Source: Bolinopsis microptera (taxonomy: Eukaryota; Ctenophora; Tentaculata; Lobata; Bolinopsidae). Taken from it: 64,000 nt of DNA. Shown here piece after piece: positions 12,865-25,625 of the stretch (its first letter is position 1; each line of letters opens with the position of its first letter). The stretch lies in NCBI RefSeq assembly GCF_026151205.1, contig NC_087073.1:186001-250000 (forward strand), written 5' to 3'. Made by a program: the position numbers and the translations under genes. Below the pieces are notes generated by a model. It was given only the letters and a program-made list of their open reading frames with translations, was not told where the DNA came from and did no database searches.

Positions 12865-14826
12865 TTACTCGGCTCTGGATAACATTAAGTAAAAGTTAGT
12901 CAGGTCGTCCTCCTCCCACACTTCGTGCAGTACTATTACAGCTGGCCACTGAGCAGAATAACTAGACGCACTGTTACACACTGCAATCTTATTATCAGTG
13001 TTAACACATCTCATATCAACACTGTCCTCAACTAGTGATACTACACTACTAGTGACATCAGTAGTAACTATACCTATATCAGAATAATTTAATCCATCCG
13101 TAACACACAATATATCTAATTCATTATTAAATACATGCATAATACTAGTAACATTGTAATCATGAAATACATGTATGACAGGTAATGTACCGTGTATGAA
13201 GTGTCCTTGTAATTGTGTAGGTAAAATCATATCTAATACATCAGGTATTCCTGAATATATTTCTCTTAATTGTTCTCGTATTACACATGAGATGTCTGAT
13301 AAATCACATGTGTTTCTAAGGCTCATTGATAAACGTACCAACTGAGTGGATGATAGTTTGAAAGTTATCATTCTTAGTTTGTCAATGATTCCCTGTTTAT
13401 CCACATAATAATAACCCTGTGCCATGTCACATGCAACCATGACAGTGCACTCTAATAATAACAACTTGTCCATCAGTACACTACACTCCTCAGTTTCACT
13501 GCAATACAATAAATCCTGTATATCATCGATAAATATGTGACAGTTGGTCACAGCACTGATTGTATCAATTAACTTCTGTCTATCCCAACGTGTTATCTCT
13601 ACAATGATAACTTTACACTCACTCTCTGATATTAGAGTAACTAGTTCTGTGACGTCAGACATGCTGGTCTCTTGATATTCTACATCAGCATTCTTTAATG
13701 CACGCTGATAAAGCTGACAGTTGTTACCATCACCGCCGAATTTGAATAACACAACTTTATTGTCCACATTAAGTTGTACAAGTTTGATTATTCGACCGCA
13801 AAGTATCACACTTTTCCCTGCTCCAGCGGGTCCATTAATCCACAACAGATTCTCGCTTGATTTGAACGCTTGATATTGTTCTGCTGTCAGGTTATCCACT
13901 TTAACGAAGTTTCTGATAACATCAGGAGCTGTTACAACTCCAGGATTCTCTACAGAATTCTTCCCTTTTTTTGGTAAAAATGTAAATTTTCCTGATTTGA
14001 GCCGTTCATTAATGTTTAATATGCAGTTTGTTAAACTACATTTCGATTGATCGTAGTTTTTATCGGTAGCCCAGATAGCAAGTAACATATTTCTAACTTT
14101 CTGAAAGGCATCATGATTAATTCTTGTATCTTGAGCTATTGTTGCGTTGTTATTCCACCAAAAACCAAAACTTGATAAGTCCTCATGAAATATCACTGTT
14201 GATAATTCTGAATCGCTTAGCTGAAGTTTTGTATCTTCACTAGCCTGGAACTGTCCTTTAAATTGTTTACTGAAATTAGGATACGCAGTGAACTGACGGA
14301 TAGTTGTGTCCTTTTCTATACATTGAATCAAATATTCTATCTTCTTTCTCTGCTCAACTGACTTTTTGAACGTACCAGATAATGCTCGGAAGTGCTCTTC
14401 CTTGTCAACCGCAACATCATCGATTTCAATGTGCGACATGTTCTTAACTTCGATTATAACAATGGAGCCTGGACATAAAATTAAAAAATCACATTCCCCT
14501 TCCTTATTCGACGAGTTCTTGCACCCTTTGCACGTCTTTTTGTCCCGCAAATGACTCTGATCACACAAACAATATTGGTGGTGCGTGAATTCAAAGTTAT
14601 GAAGAACGACGATCTTACCGTCCGGTAATTTCTCCAATGCCCTATACACCATAACTTCGGCCTCATAATCAGACTGACGTTTTCGTTGGTCTCTGAAACC
14701 ACTACTTTCCGGGTACCTGTCTATATACGTCTGTTCTGGAGCTCTTGGCAGCATAGTGGGTCGTTTGTCATCAGAGGTGCAGAACTTGAGGAATATTTCT
14801 TGTCCGTTCTTTAAATAGTTGTCCAT
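12865..14826 (-). CDS. NERD nuclease-SF1 helicase protein, copy A
   Basis: Single-exon frame of 653 residues. The N-terminal part fits the NERD (nuclease-related) domain: helix YEAEVMVYRAL (about 54-64), then D113 (ECDFLIL) and E126-x-K128 (IIEVKN), the PD-(D/E)XK pattern. A Cys/His-rich insert with CLC (86-88) and C99xxC102 could bind zinc. The C-terminal part is a P-loop helicase of superfamily 1: Walker A GPAGAGKS (332-339), Walker B IFIDDIQ (431-437), DMAQ (467-470), SLRNT (502-506), AQWPAVIVL (625-633) and SRA (650-652). Compared with copy B it lacks 43 internal codons and ends early, just where the low-reliability sequence begins, so the C-terminal truncation may be an assembly artefact. 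The start context is strong. A role in nucleic-acid processing or defence is inference. Confidence 0.85.
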   Translation of the reverse strand: MDNYLKNGQEIFLKFCTSDDKRPTMLPRAPEQTYIDRYPESSGFRDQRKRQSDYEAEVMVYRALEKLPDGKIVVLHNFEFTHHQYCLCDQSHLRDKKTCKGCKNSSNKEGECDFLILCPGSIVIIEVKNMSHIEIDDVAVDKEEHFRALSGTFKKSVEQRKKIEYLIQCIEKDTTIRQFTAYPNFSKQFKGQFQASEDTKLQLSDSELSTVIFHEDLSSFGFWWNNNATIAQDTRINHDAFQKVRNMLLAIWATDKNYDQSKCSLTNCILNINERLKSGKFTFLPKKGKNSVENPGVVTAPDVIRNFVKVDNLTAEQYQAFKSSENLLWINGPAGAGKSVILCGRIIKLVQLNVDNKVVLFKFGGDGNNCQLYQRALKNADVEYQETSMSDVTELVTLISESECKVIIVEITRWDRQKLIDTISAVTNCHIFIDDIQDLLYCSETEECSVLMDKLLLLECTVMVACDMAQGYYYVDKQGIIDKLRMITFKLSSTQLVRLSMSLRNTCDLSDISCVIREQLREIYSGIPDVLDMILPTQLQGHFIHGTLPVIHVFHDYNVTSIMHVFNNELDILCVTDGLNYSDIGIVTTDVTSSVVSLVEDSVDMRCVNTDNKIAVCNSASSYSAQWPAVIVLHEVWEEDDLTNFYLMLSRAE

Positions 14827-15871
14827 TGTTCAGCAAATCAAGATATTCTGAGATAAATTAAACTGTTATATAAGTTTAAATTTTTACTTGTCGCAACAAC
14901 CGGGATAAAGATAATTTTACACAGAATACACTTTAAAGCTATATGTAGTAATCATAATTTGTAAATGAGATGAGGCACCAGGTGTTCAGGATAAAGTACG
15001 GGTTTCATTTTGATTAGGAGGACTGGGGAGTTGTGAGGGGTTGAGTATTACGTACATATTATTACCTTAATATTGAAGATAAATGTTGATCTTTAGTAGG
15101 AAAATATCGGAAACGCAGCTTAATCTCTGACCGGACTCTGGTACCAAAAAAATAATATCCTGTCAATTATTGCGAGCAATGTAGTTCATTTTTTGATAAG
15201 ATTGGACTACTGATGTGTGATCTGGATTATTTTAAATTATTGTTTAGGATGAAGAATGAGGAGCCGTATAATAGGGATGACTATTAGTCTAAATTCAAGA
15301 CTTATATTGGAATATCAACTTCAAGATCTTGTAAAACAGTCAAGTGCTAGTAAACATACATATTCTTACCTTGATATTCAAGGTCGAGGTTGTTCTATTT
15401 CTAATTTAGAAAGAAATTGGAATACGCTGCTTGATCGCTGACCGGATTCTGGTACCTAAAATACAACATCTTGTTACTCACTGAGCACTGATACGAGCAC
15501 TGATACGAGCAGGTTAATCATTTTGTGATTGAATATCATGCAATACAAATGCGAACATAACATAACAGTTTTAACGAGCGGGGGATATATCAGGTCTTCT
15601 AACTCGCGGGCTGCGAGGGCGTGCTGGTGCAAATATAGCCCGCTGGTGGATATACTATACATATTGCATGACGTTTTAACTCAGAATTTGACTCAACATA
15701 TTTGATAACACCTACCAAATTAATATCGACGCTGCGGATAATTAAGTTGGTAAATCAGAGGAACACAATGAAAAAACGAGGGTTTACAAACTAGAGAGAA
15801 CAGAGGGTTGATCACACGACATTATTAGATTATAGATGTAGAGTAATGTAATGAAATGGATGAGTCACCGA
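14827..15871. other. Upstream region of NERD-helicase A, noncoding
   Basis: Matches 41520-42841 of copy B. TTATATAA lies at about 14863-14873 on the minus strand, about 40 bases before the start codon, and could serve as a TATA element. Between about 15536 and 15672 the sequence is bounded by inverted copies of TCATGCAATA; copy B has about 340 more bases inside the same boundaries. No second gene is seen. Confidence 0.5.
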
Positions 15872-15951
15872 TCACGTGGTACTGTCACATGGTGTCACGT
15901 GGTACTGTCACGTGGTGTCACGTGGTGCTGTCACATGGTGTCACGTGGTGC
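15872..15951. repeat. TGTCACGTGGT minisatellite, copy A
   Basis: Short array of 11-13 bp units around TCACGTGGT, each with a CACGTG E-box core or the variant CACATG. Copy B carries a longer version at 42841-42970. Confidence 0.8.
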
Positions 15952-16156
15952 GCTGCAATGAGTTTCAGGATATCATGTTACTCTGCAATCTCTGCTAGAA
16001 TGTGGGTTCTACAAATAGCAGTAGTACTAAAAATTATGTCATCTTTAATCATGTTTTCTCACAACTGATCGTGGCCATGAGTTTATTATTATCAATTATG
16101 ATGAATTGAAATCTTGCGTGAGTCAGATTGTTATGTACATCCTGAGCTGAGTTAAT

Positions 16157-17735
16157 GCTGTTAAATCCTGTGTAGATGCTGTGTCAGTAGCTGTATCACT
16201 GCACGTGTAGCTAATCTACTGTTAAATCCTGTGTAGATGCTGTGTCAGTAGCTGTATCACATGTAGCTAATCTGCTGTTAAATCCTGTGTAGATGCTGTG
16301 TCAGTAGCTGTATCACGTGTAGCTAATCTGCTGTTAAATCCTGTGTAGATGCTGTGTCAGTAGCTGTATCACGTGTAGCTAATCTGCTGTTAAATCCTGT
16401 GTAGATGCTGTGTCAGTAGCTGTATCACGTGTAGCTAATCTGCTGTTAAATCCTGTGTAGATGCTGTGTCAGTATCTGTATCACGTGTAGCTAATCTGCT
16501 GTTAAATCCTGTGTAGATGCTGTGTCAGTATCTGTATCACGTGTAGCTAATCTGCTGTTAAATCCTGTGTAGATGCTGTGTCAGTAGCTGTATCACGTGT
16601 AGCTAATCTGCTGTTAAATCCTGTGTAGATGCTGTGTCAGTATCTGTATCACGTGTAGCTAATCTGCTGTTAAATCCTGTGTAGATGCTGTGTCAGTAGC
16701 TGTATCACGTGTAGCTAATTTGCTGTTAAATCCTGTGTAGATGCTGTGTCAGTAGCTGTATCACGTGTAGCTAATCTGCTGTTAAATCCTGTGTAGATGC
16801 TGTGTCAGTAGCTGTATCACGTGTAGCTAATCTGCTGTTAAATCCTGTGTAGATGCTGTGTCAGTAGCTGTATCACGTGTAGCTAATCTGCTGTTAAATC
16901 CTTTGTAGATGCTGTGTCAGTAGCTGTATCACGTGTAGCTAATCTGCTGTTAAATCCTGTGTAGATGCTGAGTCAGTATCTGTATCACGTGTAGCTAATC
17001 TGCTGTTAAATCCTGTGTAGATGCTGTGTCAGTAGCTGTATCACGTGTAGCTAATCTGCTGTTAAATCCTGTGTAGATGCTGTGTCAGTAGCTGTATCAC
17101 GTGTAGCTAATCTGCTGTTAAATCCTGTGTAGATGCTGTGTCATTATCTGTATCACGTGTAGCTAATCTGCTGTTAAATCCTGTGTAGATGCTGTGTCAG
17201 TAGCTGTATCACGTGTAGCTAATCTGCTGTTAAATCCTGTGTAGATGCTGTGTCAGTAGCTGTATCACGTGTAGCTAATCTGCTGTTAAATCCTGTGTAG
17301 ATGCTGTGTCAGTAGCTGTATCACGTGTAGCTAATCTGCTGTTAAATCCTGTGTAGATGCTGTGTCAGTAGCTGTATCACGTGTAGCTAATCTGCTGTTA
17401 AATCCTGTGTAGATGCTGTGTCAGTAGCTGTATCACGTGTAGCTAATCTGCTGTTAAATCCTGTGTAGATGCTGTGTCAGTAGCTGTATCACGTGTAACT
17501 AATCTGCTGTTAAATCCTGTGTAGATGCTGTGTCAGTAGCTGTATCACGTGTAGCTAATCTGCTGTTAAATCCTGTGTAGATACTGTGTCAGTAGCTGTA
17601 TCACGTGTAGCTAATCTGCTGTTAAATCCTGTGTAGATGCTGTGTCAGTAGCTGTATCACGTGTAGCTAATCTGCTGTTAAATCCTGTGTGGATGCTGTG
17701 TCAGTAGCTGTATCACGTGTAGCTAATCTGCTGCA
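16157..17735. repeat. 56-bp VNTR, about 28 copies, copy A
   Basis: The unit begins GCTGTTAAATCCTGTGTAGA and ends with CACGTGTAGCTAATCT. The period is 56 bp (starts at 16330 and 16386). Copies are nearly identical, with a recurrent GTAGCTG to GTATCTG variant. Copy B has only about three units at 43619-43791, so the array expanded or contracted after the duplication. Confidence 0.95.
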
Positions 17736-18055
17736 GCTCATTTAATAGATAACGTATTCTACGTCTGATATTACACCAACCGAACCGTCAGTATTATTAT
17801 TGCGAAACTCACTCCCCTACGTCATCACTACAAAGGTGAAATATTGATATGAAGAGAATTGTGAAATGAGTGCTTTTGCAGTGCCCAAGATGGCATTAGA
17901 GTTTACTTTAAGTTACAATGTTTGCTTATATACAGTGTATAATGTTGTTCTATAATAATACAATGTACATTCATAGTGTAGCCATTTACTTCGTTGGAAA
18001 TCTCCAATTCTGGACAAGAATGGTATGGCACCTCCCAACAAATATTATATGTTAA
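17736..18055. other. Spacer between the 56-bp and 43-bp arrays, copy A
   Basis: Unique AT-rich sequence shared with copy B (43792-44576). It contains a single unit of the ACTACAAAGGTGAAATATTG motif that is amplified in copy B. No gene is seen. Confidence 0.6.
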
Positions 18056-21000
18056 TTATGCCTCGTTACGTATATCTACATAATGCAAGCGAGATGAATT
18101 ATGCCTCGTTACGTATATCTACATAATGCAAGCGAGATGAATTATGCCTCGTTACGTATATCTACATAATGCAAGCGAGATGAATTATGCCTCGTTACGT
18201 ATATCTACATAATACAAGCGAGATGAATTATGCCTCGTTACGTATATCTACATAATGCAAGCGAGATGAATTATGCCTCGTTACGTATATCTACATAATG
18301 CAAGCGAGATGAATTATGCCTCGTTACGTATATCTACATAATGCAAGCGAGATGAATTATGCCTCGTTACGTATATCTACATAATGCAAGCGAGATGAAT
18401 TATGCCTCGTTACGTATATCTACATAATGCAAGCTAGATGAATTATGCCTCGTTACGTATATCTACATAATGCAAGCGAGATGAATTATGCCTCGTTACG
18501 TATATCTACATAATGCAAGCTAGATGAATTATGCCTCGTTACGTATATCTACATAATGCAAGCGAGATGAATTATGCCTCGTTAAGTATATCTACATAAT
18601 GCAAGCGAGATGAATTATGCCTCGTTACGTATATCTACATAATGCAAGCGAGATGAATTATGCCTCGTTACGTATATCTACATAATGCAAGCGAGATGAA
18701 TTATGCCTCGTTACGTATATCTACATAATGCAAGCGAGATGAATTATGCCTCGTTACGTATATCTACATAATGCAAGCGAGATGAATTATGCCTCGTTAC
18801 GTTTATCTACATAATGCAAGCGAGATGAATTATGCCTCGTTACGTAAATCTACATAATGCAAGCGAGATGAATTATGCCTCGTTACGTATATCTACATAA
18901 TGCAAGCGAGATGAATTATGCCTCGTTACGTATATCTACATAATGCAAGCGAGATGAATTATGCCTCTTTACGTATATCTACATAATGCAAGCGAGATGA
19001 ATCATGCCTCGTTACGTAAATCTACATAATGCAAGCGAGATGAATTATGCCTCGTTACGTATATCTACATAATGCAAGCGAGATGAATTATGCCTCGTTA
19101 CGTATATCTACATAATGCAAGCGAGATGAATTATGCCTCGTTACGTATATCTACATAATGCAAGCGAGATGAATTATGCCTCGTTACGTATACCACATAA
19201 TGCAAGCGAGATGAATTATGCCTCGTTACGTATATCTACATAATGCAAGCGAGATGAATTATGCCTCGTTAAGTATATCTACATAATGCAAGCGAGATGA
19301 ATTATGCCTCGTTAAGTATATCTACATAATGCAAGCGAGATGAATTATGTCTCGTTACGTATATCTACATAATGCAAGCGAGATGAATTATGCCTCGTTA
19401 CGTATATCTACATAATGCAAGCGAGATGAATTATGCCTCGTTACGTATATCTACATAATGCAAGCGAGATGAATTATGCCTCGTTACGTATATCTACATA
19501 ATGCAAGCGAGATGAATTATGCCTCGTTACGTATATCTACATAATGCAAGCGAGATGAATTATGCCTCGTTACGTATATCTACATAATGCAAGCGAGATG
19601 AATTATGTCTCGTTACGTATATCTACATAATGCAAGCGAGATGAATTATGCCTCGTTACGTATATCTACATAATGCAAGCGAGATGAATTATGCCTCGTT
19701 ACGTATATCTACATAATGCAAGCGAGATGAATTATGCCTCGTTACGTTTATCTACATAATGCAAGCGAGATGAATTATGCCTCGTTACGTAAATCTACAT
19801 AATGCAAGCGAGATGAATTATGCCTCGTTACGTATATCTACATAATGCAAGCGAGATGAATTATACCTCGTTACGTATATCTACATAATGCAAGCGAGAT
19901 GAATTATGCCTCTTTACGTATATCTACATAATGCAAGCGAGATGAATCATGCCTCGTTACGTAAATCTACATAATGCAAGCGAGATGAATCATGCCTCGT
20001 TACGTATATCTACATAATGCAAGCGAGATGAATTATACCTCGTTACGTATATCTACATAATGCAAGCGAGATGAATTATGCCTCGTTACGTATATCTACA
20101 TAATGCAAGCGAGATGAATTATGCCTCGTTACGTATACCACATAATGCAAGCGAGATGAATTATGCCTCGTTACGTATATCTACATAATGCAAGCGAGAT
20201 GAATTATGCCTCGTTAAGTATATCTACATAATGCAAGCGAGATGAATTATGCCTCGTTACGTATATCTACATAATGCAAGCGAGATGAATTATGTCTCGT
20301 TACGTATATCTACATAATGCAAGCGAGATGAATTATGCCTCGTTACGTATATCTACATAATGCAAGCGAGATGAATTATGCCTCGTTACGTATATCTACA
20401 TAATGCAAGCGAGATGAATTATGCCTCGTTACGTATATCTACATAATGCAAGCGAGATGAATTATGCCTCGTTACGTATATCTACATAATGCAAGCGAGA
20501 TGAATTATGCCTCGTTACGTAAATCTACATAATGCAAGCGAGATGAATTATGCCTCGTTACGTATATCTACATAATGCAAGCGAGATGAATTATACCTCG
20601 TTACGTATATCTACATAATGCAAGCGAGATGAATTATGCCTCGTTACGTATATCTACATAATGCAAGCGAGATGAATTATGCCTCGTTACGTATACCACA
20701 TAATGCAAGCGAGATGAATTATGCCTCGTTACGTATATCTACATAATGCAAGCGAGATGAATTATGCCTCGTTACGTATATCTACATAATGCAAGCGAGA
20801 TGAATTATGCCTCGTTACGTATATCTACATAATGCAAGCGAGATGAATTATGCTTCGTTACGTATATCTACATAATGCAAGCGAGATGAATTATGCCTCG
20901 TTACGTATATCTACATAATGCAAGCGAGATGAATTATGCCTCGTTACGTATATCTACATAATGCAAGCGAGATGAATTATACCTCGTTACGTATATCTAC

Positions 21001-21891
21001 ATAATGCAAGCGAGATGAATTATGCCTCGTTACGTATATCTACATAATGCAAGCGAGATGAATTATGCCTCGTTACGTATTTCTACATAATGCAAGCGAG
21101 ATGAATTATGTCTCGTTACGTATATCTACATAATGCAAGCGAGATGAATTATGCCTCGTTACGTATATCTACATAATGCAAGCGAGATGAATTATGCCTC
21201 GTTACGTATATCTACATAATGCAAGCGAGATGAATTATGCCTCGTTACGTAAATCTACATAATGCAAGCGAGATGAATTATGCCTCGTTACGTATATCTA
21301 CATAATGCAAGCGAGATGAATTATACCTCGTTACGTATATCTACATAATGCAAGCGAGATGAATTATGCCTCGTTACGTATATCTACATAATGCAAGCGA
21401 GATGAATTATGCCTCGTTACGTATACCACATAATGCAAGCGAGATGAATTATGCCTCGTTACGTATATCTACATAATGCAAGCGAGATGAATTATGCCTC
21501 GTTACGTATATCTACATAATGCAAGCGAGATGAATTATGCCTCGTTACGTATATCTACATAATGCAAGCGAGATGAATTATGCCTCGTTACGTATATCTG
21601 CATAATGCAAGCGAGATGAATTATGCTTCGTTACGTATATCTACATAATGCAAGCGAGATGAATTATGCCTCGTTACGTATATCTACATAATGCAAGCGA
21701 GATGAATTATGCCTCGTTACGTATATCTACATAATGCAAGCGAGATGAATTATACCTCGTTACGTATATCTACATAATGCAAGCGAGATGAATTATGCCT
21801 CGTTACGTATATCTACATAATGCAAGCGAGATGAATTATGCCTCGTTACGTATTTCTACATAATGCAAGCGAGATGAATTATGCCTCGTTA
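18056..21891. repeat. 43-bp satellite, copy A, left block
   Basis: The unit includes GCCTCGTTACGTATATCTAC then ATAATGCAAGCGAGATGAAT and TAT. The period is 43 bp (CCTCGTT at 18061 and 18104). About 89 copies are present. Variant units (GTAAATC, ATACCTCG, and a 42-bp GTATACCACAT form) recur as blocks, showing block amplification. The same family forms the arrays in copy B. Confidence 0.97.
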
Positions 21892-21900
21892 CGTATATCT

Positions 21901-23746
21901 GGGAGCAGGACTATTGAGCGGTGGACTGTTGAGCGTAGGACTGTAGGTCGGTGAAGGTCGGAAGTAGGACTGTAGAGCGGTGTCAAATCGCCAGGGTAGG
22001 ACTCTAGAGCGGCCGCCCTTATAGATCTCACAACATGAGGACTTTAGAGCGGTACGATCCTAAAATGAGGACTGTAGAGCGGTGGACTGTTGAGCGGTGG
22101 ACTGTAGGCCGGTGAAGGTCGGAAGTAGGACTGTAGAGCGGCCCTCCCTTATAGATCCCATAACATGAGGACTCTAGAGCGGTACCCTCCTATAACATGA
22201 GGACTCTATAGCGGTTGAAAATTTGAAGATTGAACACTCAACGAAGCTAAGTTATACATTGTAACTCGTGATTGATTATGGTCATGACATTCTAGGATGA
22301 TAACTTTATTAAAGAGTCATGGAGTTAATGAACATTTTCATTCACTTGTTATAAATATTTCATTACTAATATTATAGTGTAACTTAATTCAAGATTATTG
22401 GTCGGTCTCAACGTCTTCCAAATGATTGAAATATTCCCCTGCTACTCAAAAATTTAAAACGTGTCTTCGGTATTTTAGTGAACTGTTCGTATCAATGTGA
22501 TTTCGCTAAGCTGAAGCAGAGTACCGATCAAGTTCGTGCAGATCATTTAGGAATGAGGATCGCATCGCGTGACGCTTTAGCGCCTACTAAGGATATCTCA
22601 TGTTCATCAATCTGGTGACGGGACTGATTCAGATCAGATCCCATCGCAGTGCGATATCTTGTTAGGATGACCTGGGTACAAGGGGTTTCCACCGCTCGCA
22701 GCACTAAACCTGCCCGCTTTCCTCCTCAATCCTGGAACCTCGTCAATCGGACTAATTGCAACCTCAACAAGACGAACAACTACGCAGAGGCCTTCAACAG
22801 AAAGTTTGCAGCCATGGTGGGTCACCATCTGGAACTTCCTACAAGCTGTTTACGTGGAACAGTCCACGACGGATGAGATGATACTCAAGGAGAGCTACGG
22901 GGACGCTCCTCCTGCTAAACGAGCCCGTCAAATCACGACGGACCGCCGACTAGCCCACCTAGTGGAAACCCCTTGTACCCAGGTCATCCTAACAAGTTAT
23001 CGCACTGCGATGGGATCTGATCTGAATCAGTCCCGTCACCAGATTGATGAACATGAGATATCCTTAGTAGGCGCTAAAGCGTCACGCGATGCGATCCTCA
23101 TTCCTAAATGATCTGCACGAACTTGATCGTTACTCTGCTTAGCGAAATCACATTGATACGAACAGTTCACTAAAATACCGAAGACACGTTTTAAATTTTT
23201 GAGTAGCAGGGGAATATTTCAATCATTTGGAAGACGTTGAGACCGACCAATAATCTTGAATTAAGTTACACTATAATATTAGTAATGAAATATTTATAAC
23301 AAGTAAATGAAAATGTTCATTAACTCCATGACTCTTTAATAAAGTTATCATCCTAGAATGTCATGACTATAATCAATCACGAGTTACCATGTATAACTTA
23401 TCTTCGTTGAGTGTTCAATCTTCAAATTTTCAACCGCTATAGAGTCCTCATGTTATAGGTGGGTACCGCTCTAGAGTCCTCATGTTATGGGATCTATAAG
23501 GGAGGGCCGCTCTACAGTCCTACTTCCGACCTTCACCGGCCTACAGTCCACCGCTCAACAGTCCACCGCTCTACAGTCCTCATTTTGGGATCGTACCGCT
23601 CTAAAGTCCTCATGTTGTGAGATCTATAAGGGCGGCCGCTCTAGAGTCCTACCCTGGCGATTTGACACCGCTCTACAGTCCTACTTCCGACCTTCACCGA
23701 CCTACAGTCCTACGCTCAACAGTCCACCGCTCAATAGTCCTACAGC
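21901..23746. mobile_element. MULE-type foldback element with long inverted repeats
   Basis: A 1846-bp insertion inside the 43-bp satellite, flanked by a perfect 9-bp target duplication CGTATATCT (21892-21900 and 23747-23755), the size expected for Mutator-like elements. Arms of about 792 and 785 bp (21901-22692 and 22962-23746) are inverted copies. The arms carry many subterminal motifs of the form GGACTGTAGAGCGG and GGACTCTAGAGCGG. The 269-bp loop holds a transposase fragment. Copy B lacks the element. Confidence 0.9.
22693..22961 (+). pseudogene. MULE transposase C-terminal fragment
   Basis: The loop of the foldback element encodes a piece resembling the C-terminal part of invertebrate MULE transposases: NKTNNYAEAFNRKF then MVGHH in one frame (about 22760-22830). 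It continues after a frameshift as TIWNFLQAVYVEQ and a basic end (AKRARQ) to about 22940. The T-N-N-x-x-E/A motif followed by W and L residues is the family feature relied on. The DDE core is absent, so the element cannot be autonomous. Confidence 0.7.
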
Positions 23747-23755
23747 CGTATATCT

Positions 23756-24254
23756 ACATAATGCAAGCGAGATGAATTATGCCTCGTTACGTATATCTAC
23801 ATAATGCAAGCGAGATGAATTATGCCTCGTTACGTATATCTACATAATGCAAGCGAGATGAATTATGCCTCGTTACGTATATCTACATAATGCAAGCGAC
23901 ATGAATTATGCCTCGTTACGTATATCTACATAATGCAAGCGAGATGAATTATGCCTCGTTACGTATATCTACATAATGCAAGCGAGATGAATTATGCCTC
24001 GTTACGTATATCTACATAATGCAAGCGAGATGAATTATGCCTCGTTACGTATATCTACATAATGCAAGCGAGATGAATTATGCCTCGTTACGTATATCTA
24101 CATAATGCAAGCGAGATGAATTATGCCTCGTTACGTATATCTACATAATGCAAGCGAGATGAATTATGCCTCGTTACGTATATCTACATAATGCAAGCGA
24201 GATGAATTATGCCTCGTTACGTATATCTACATAATGCAAGCGAGATGAATTATG
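23756..24254. repeat. 43-bp satellite, copy A, right block
   Basis: Continuation of the 43-bp array after the foldback element, about 12 units, very uniform. It ends at TTATGCAACATGGCAACTCC, the same junction as at the right end of the copy B array (about 55797). Confidence 0.95.
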
Positions 24255-24624
24255 CAACATGGCAACTCCACATGTAAGATTCATCTCAATTTTGTTTCTT
24301 CATCTCAATTTTGTTTGTTCCTAAAATATTAACGATTTGATTGGTCAGGATGGGCCTAAATGGGAAATCTCTTGAAAATAACCAGTACAACGATCTACCA
24401 TATAGAGTGCAATTACTATACATTTTCAATATCCCTACCTGTACTGTTCTGGAGGGTACCGCGACAATTGACCCCCCGACAATTGACCCCCCGACAATTG
24501 ACCCCCCGACAATTGACCCCCCGACAATTGACCCCTATGTAATTACACTGGGGTCAATTGTTGCGAAATCTAGGGCTGAGTACGACAATTGACCCCCATG
24601 TAATTACACTGGGGTCAATTGATC

Positions 24625-24919
24625 GGGTTAGGGTCAGGGTCCTGGATCAGGATCCTGGGTCAGGGTCCTGGGTCAGGGTTAGGAATAGGGTTAGGGTTAG
24701 GGTCCTGGGTCCTGGGTCAGGGTAAGGGTTAGGGTTAGGGTAAGGGTTAGGGTTAGGGTTGGGGTTAGGTTTGGGGTTGGGGTTCGGTTTGGGTTTGAGG
24801 GTTGTGGTTGGGGTTGGGGTGGGGTTGGGGTTGGGGTTGGGGTTGGGTTTGGGGGTTGGGGGTTGGGGTTGGGGTTGGGGTTGGGGTTGGGTTTGGGGGT
24901 TGGGGTTGGGGTCGGGGTC
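24625..24919. repeat. Interstitial telomere-like TTAGGG and TTGGGG variants
   Basis: Imperfect GGGTTAGGGTTAGGG tracts, then GGGGTTGGGGTT variants, with CCTGGGTCAGGG interruptions. It lies inside the insertion bounded by inverted 16-bp arrays and is not at a chromosome end here. Confidence 0.85.
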
Positions 24920-25625
24920 AAGGTCAGGGTCAGGGTCAGGGTCAGGGTCAGGGTCAGGGTCAGGGTCAGGGTCAGGGTCAGGGTCAGGGTCAGGGTCAGG
25001 GTCAGGGTCAGGGTCAGGGTCAGGGTCAGGGTCAGGGTCAGGGTCAGGGTCAGGGTCAGGGTCAGGGTCAGGGTCAGGGTCAGGGTCAGGGTCAGGGTCA
25101 GGGTCAGGGTCAGGGTCAGGGTCAGGGTCAGGGTCAGGGTCAGGGTCAGGGTCAGGGTCAGGGTCAGGGTCAGGGTCAGGGTCAGGGTCAGGGTCAGGGT
25201 CAGGGTCAGGGTCAGGGTCAGGGTCAGGGTCAGGGTCAGGGTCAGGGTCAGGGTCAGGGTCAGGGTCAGGGTCAGGGTCAGGGTCAGGGTCAGGGTCAGG
25301 GTCAGGGTCAGGGTCAGGGTCAGGGTCAGGGTCAGGGTCAGGGTCAGGGTCAGGGTCAGGGTCAGGGTCAGGGTCAGGGTCAGGGTCAGGGTCAGGGTCA
25401 GGGTCAGGGTCAGGGTCAGGGTCAGGGTCAGGGTCAGGGTCAGGGTCAGGGTCAGGGTCAGGGTCAGGGTCAGGGTCAGGGTCAGGGTCAGGGTCAGGGT
25501 CAGGGTCAGGGTCAGGGTCAGGGTCAGGGTCAGGGTCAGGGTCAGGGTCAGGGTCAGGGTCAGGGTCAGGGTCAGGGTCAGGGTCAGGGTCAGGGTCAGG
25601 GTCAGGGTCAGGGTCAGGGTCAGGG
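24920..25625. repeat. (TCAGGG)n hexamer array, about 117 copies
   Basis: An uninterrupted and almost perfect array of the telomere-variant hexamer. All long frames across it are dipeptide repeats (Gly-Ser, Gly-Gln, Arg-Val, Asp-Pro) produced by the hexamer and are not genes. Confidence 0.97.

Noticed and set aside
18056-24254. CRISPR-like array
   Set aside because: Units are contiguous with no unique spacers, and the context is animal DNA.
24625-25625. A true chromosome end or fused telomere
   Set aside because: The tract is bounded by inverted 16-bp arrays and a 5-bp duplication, and copy B shows an intact empty site.
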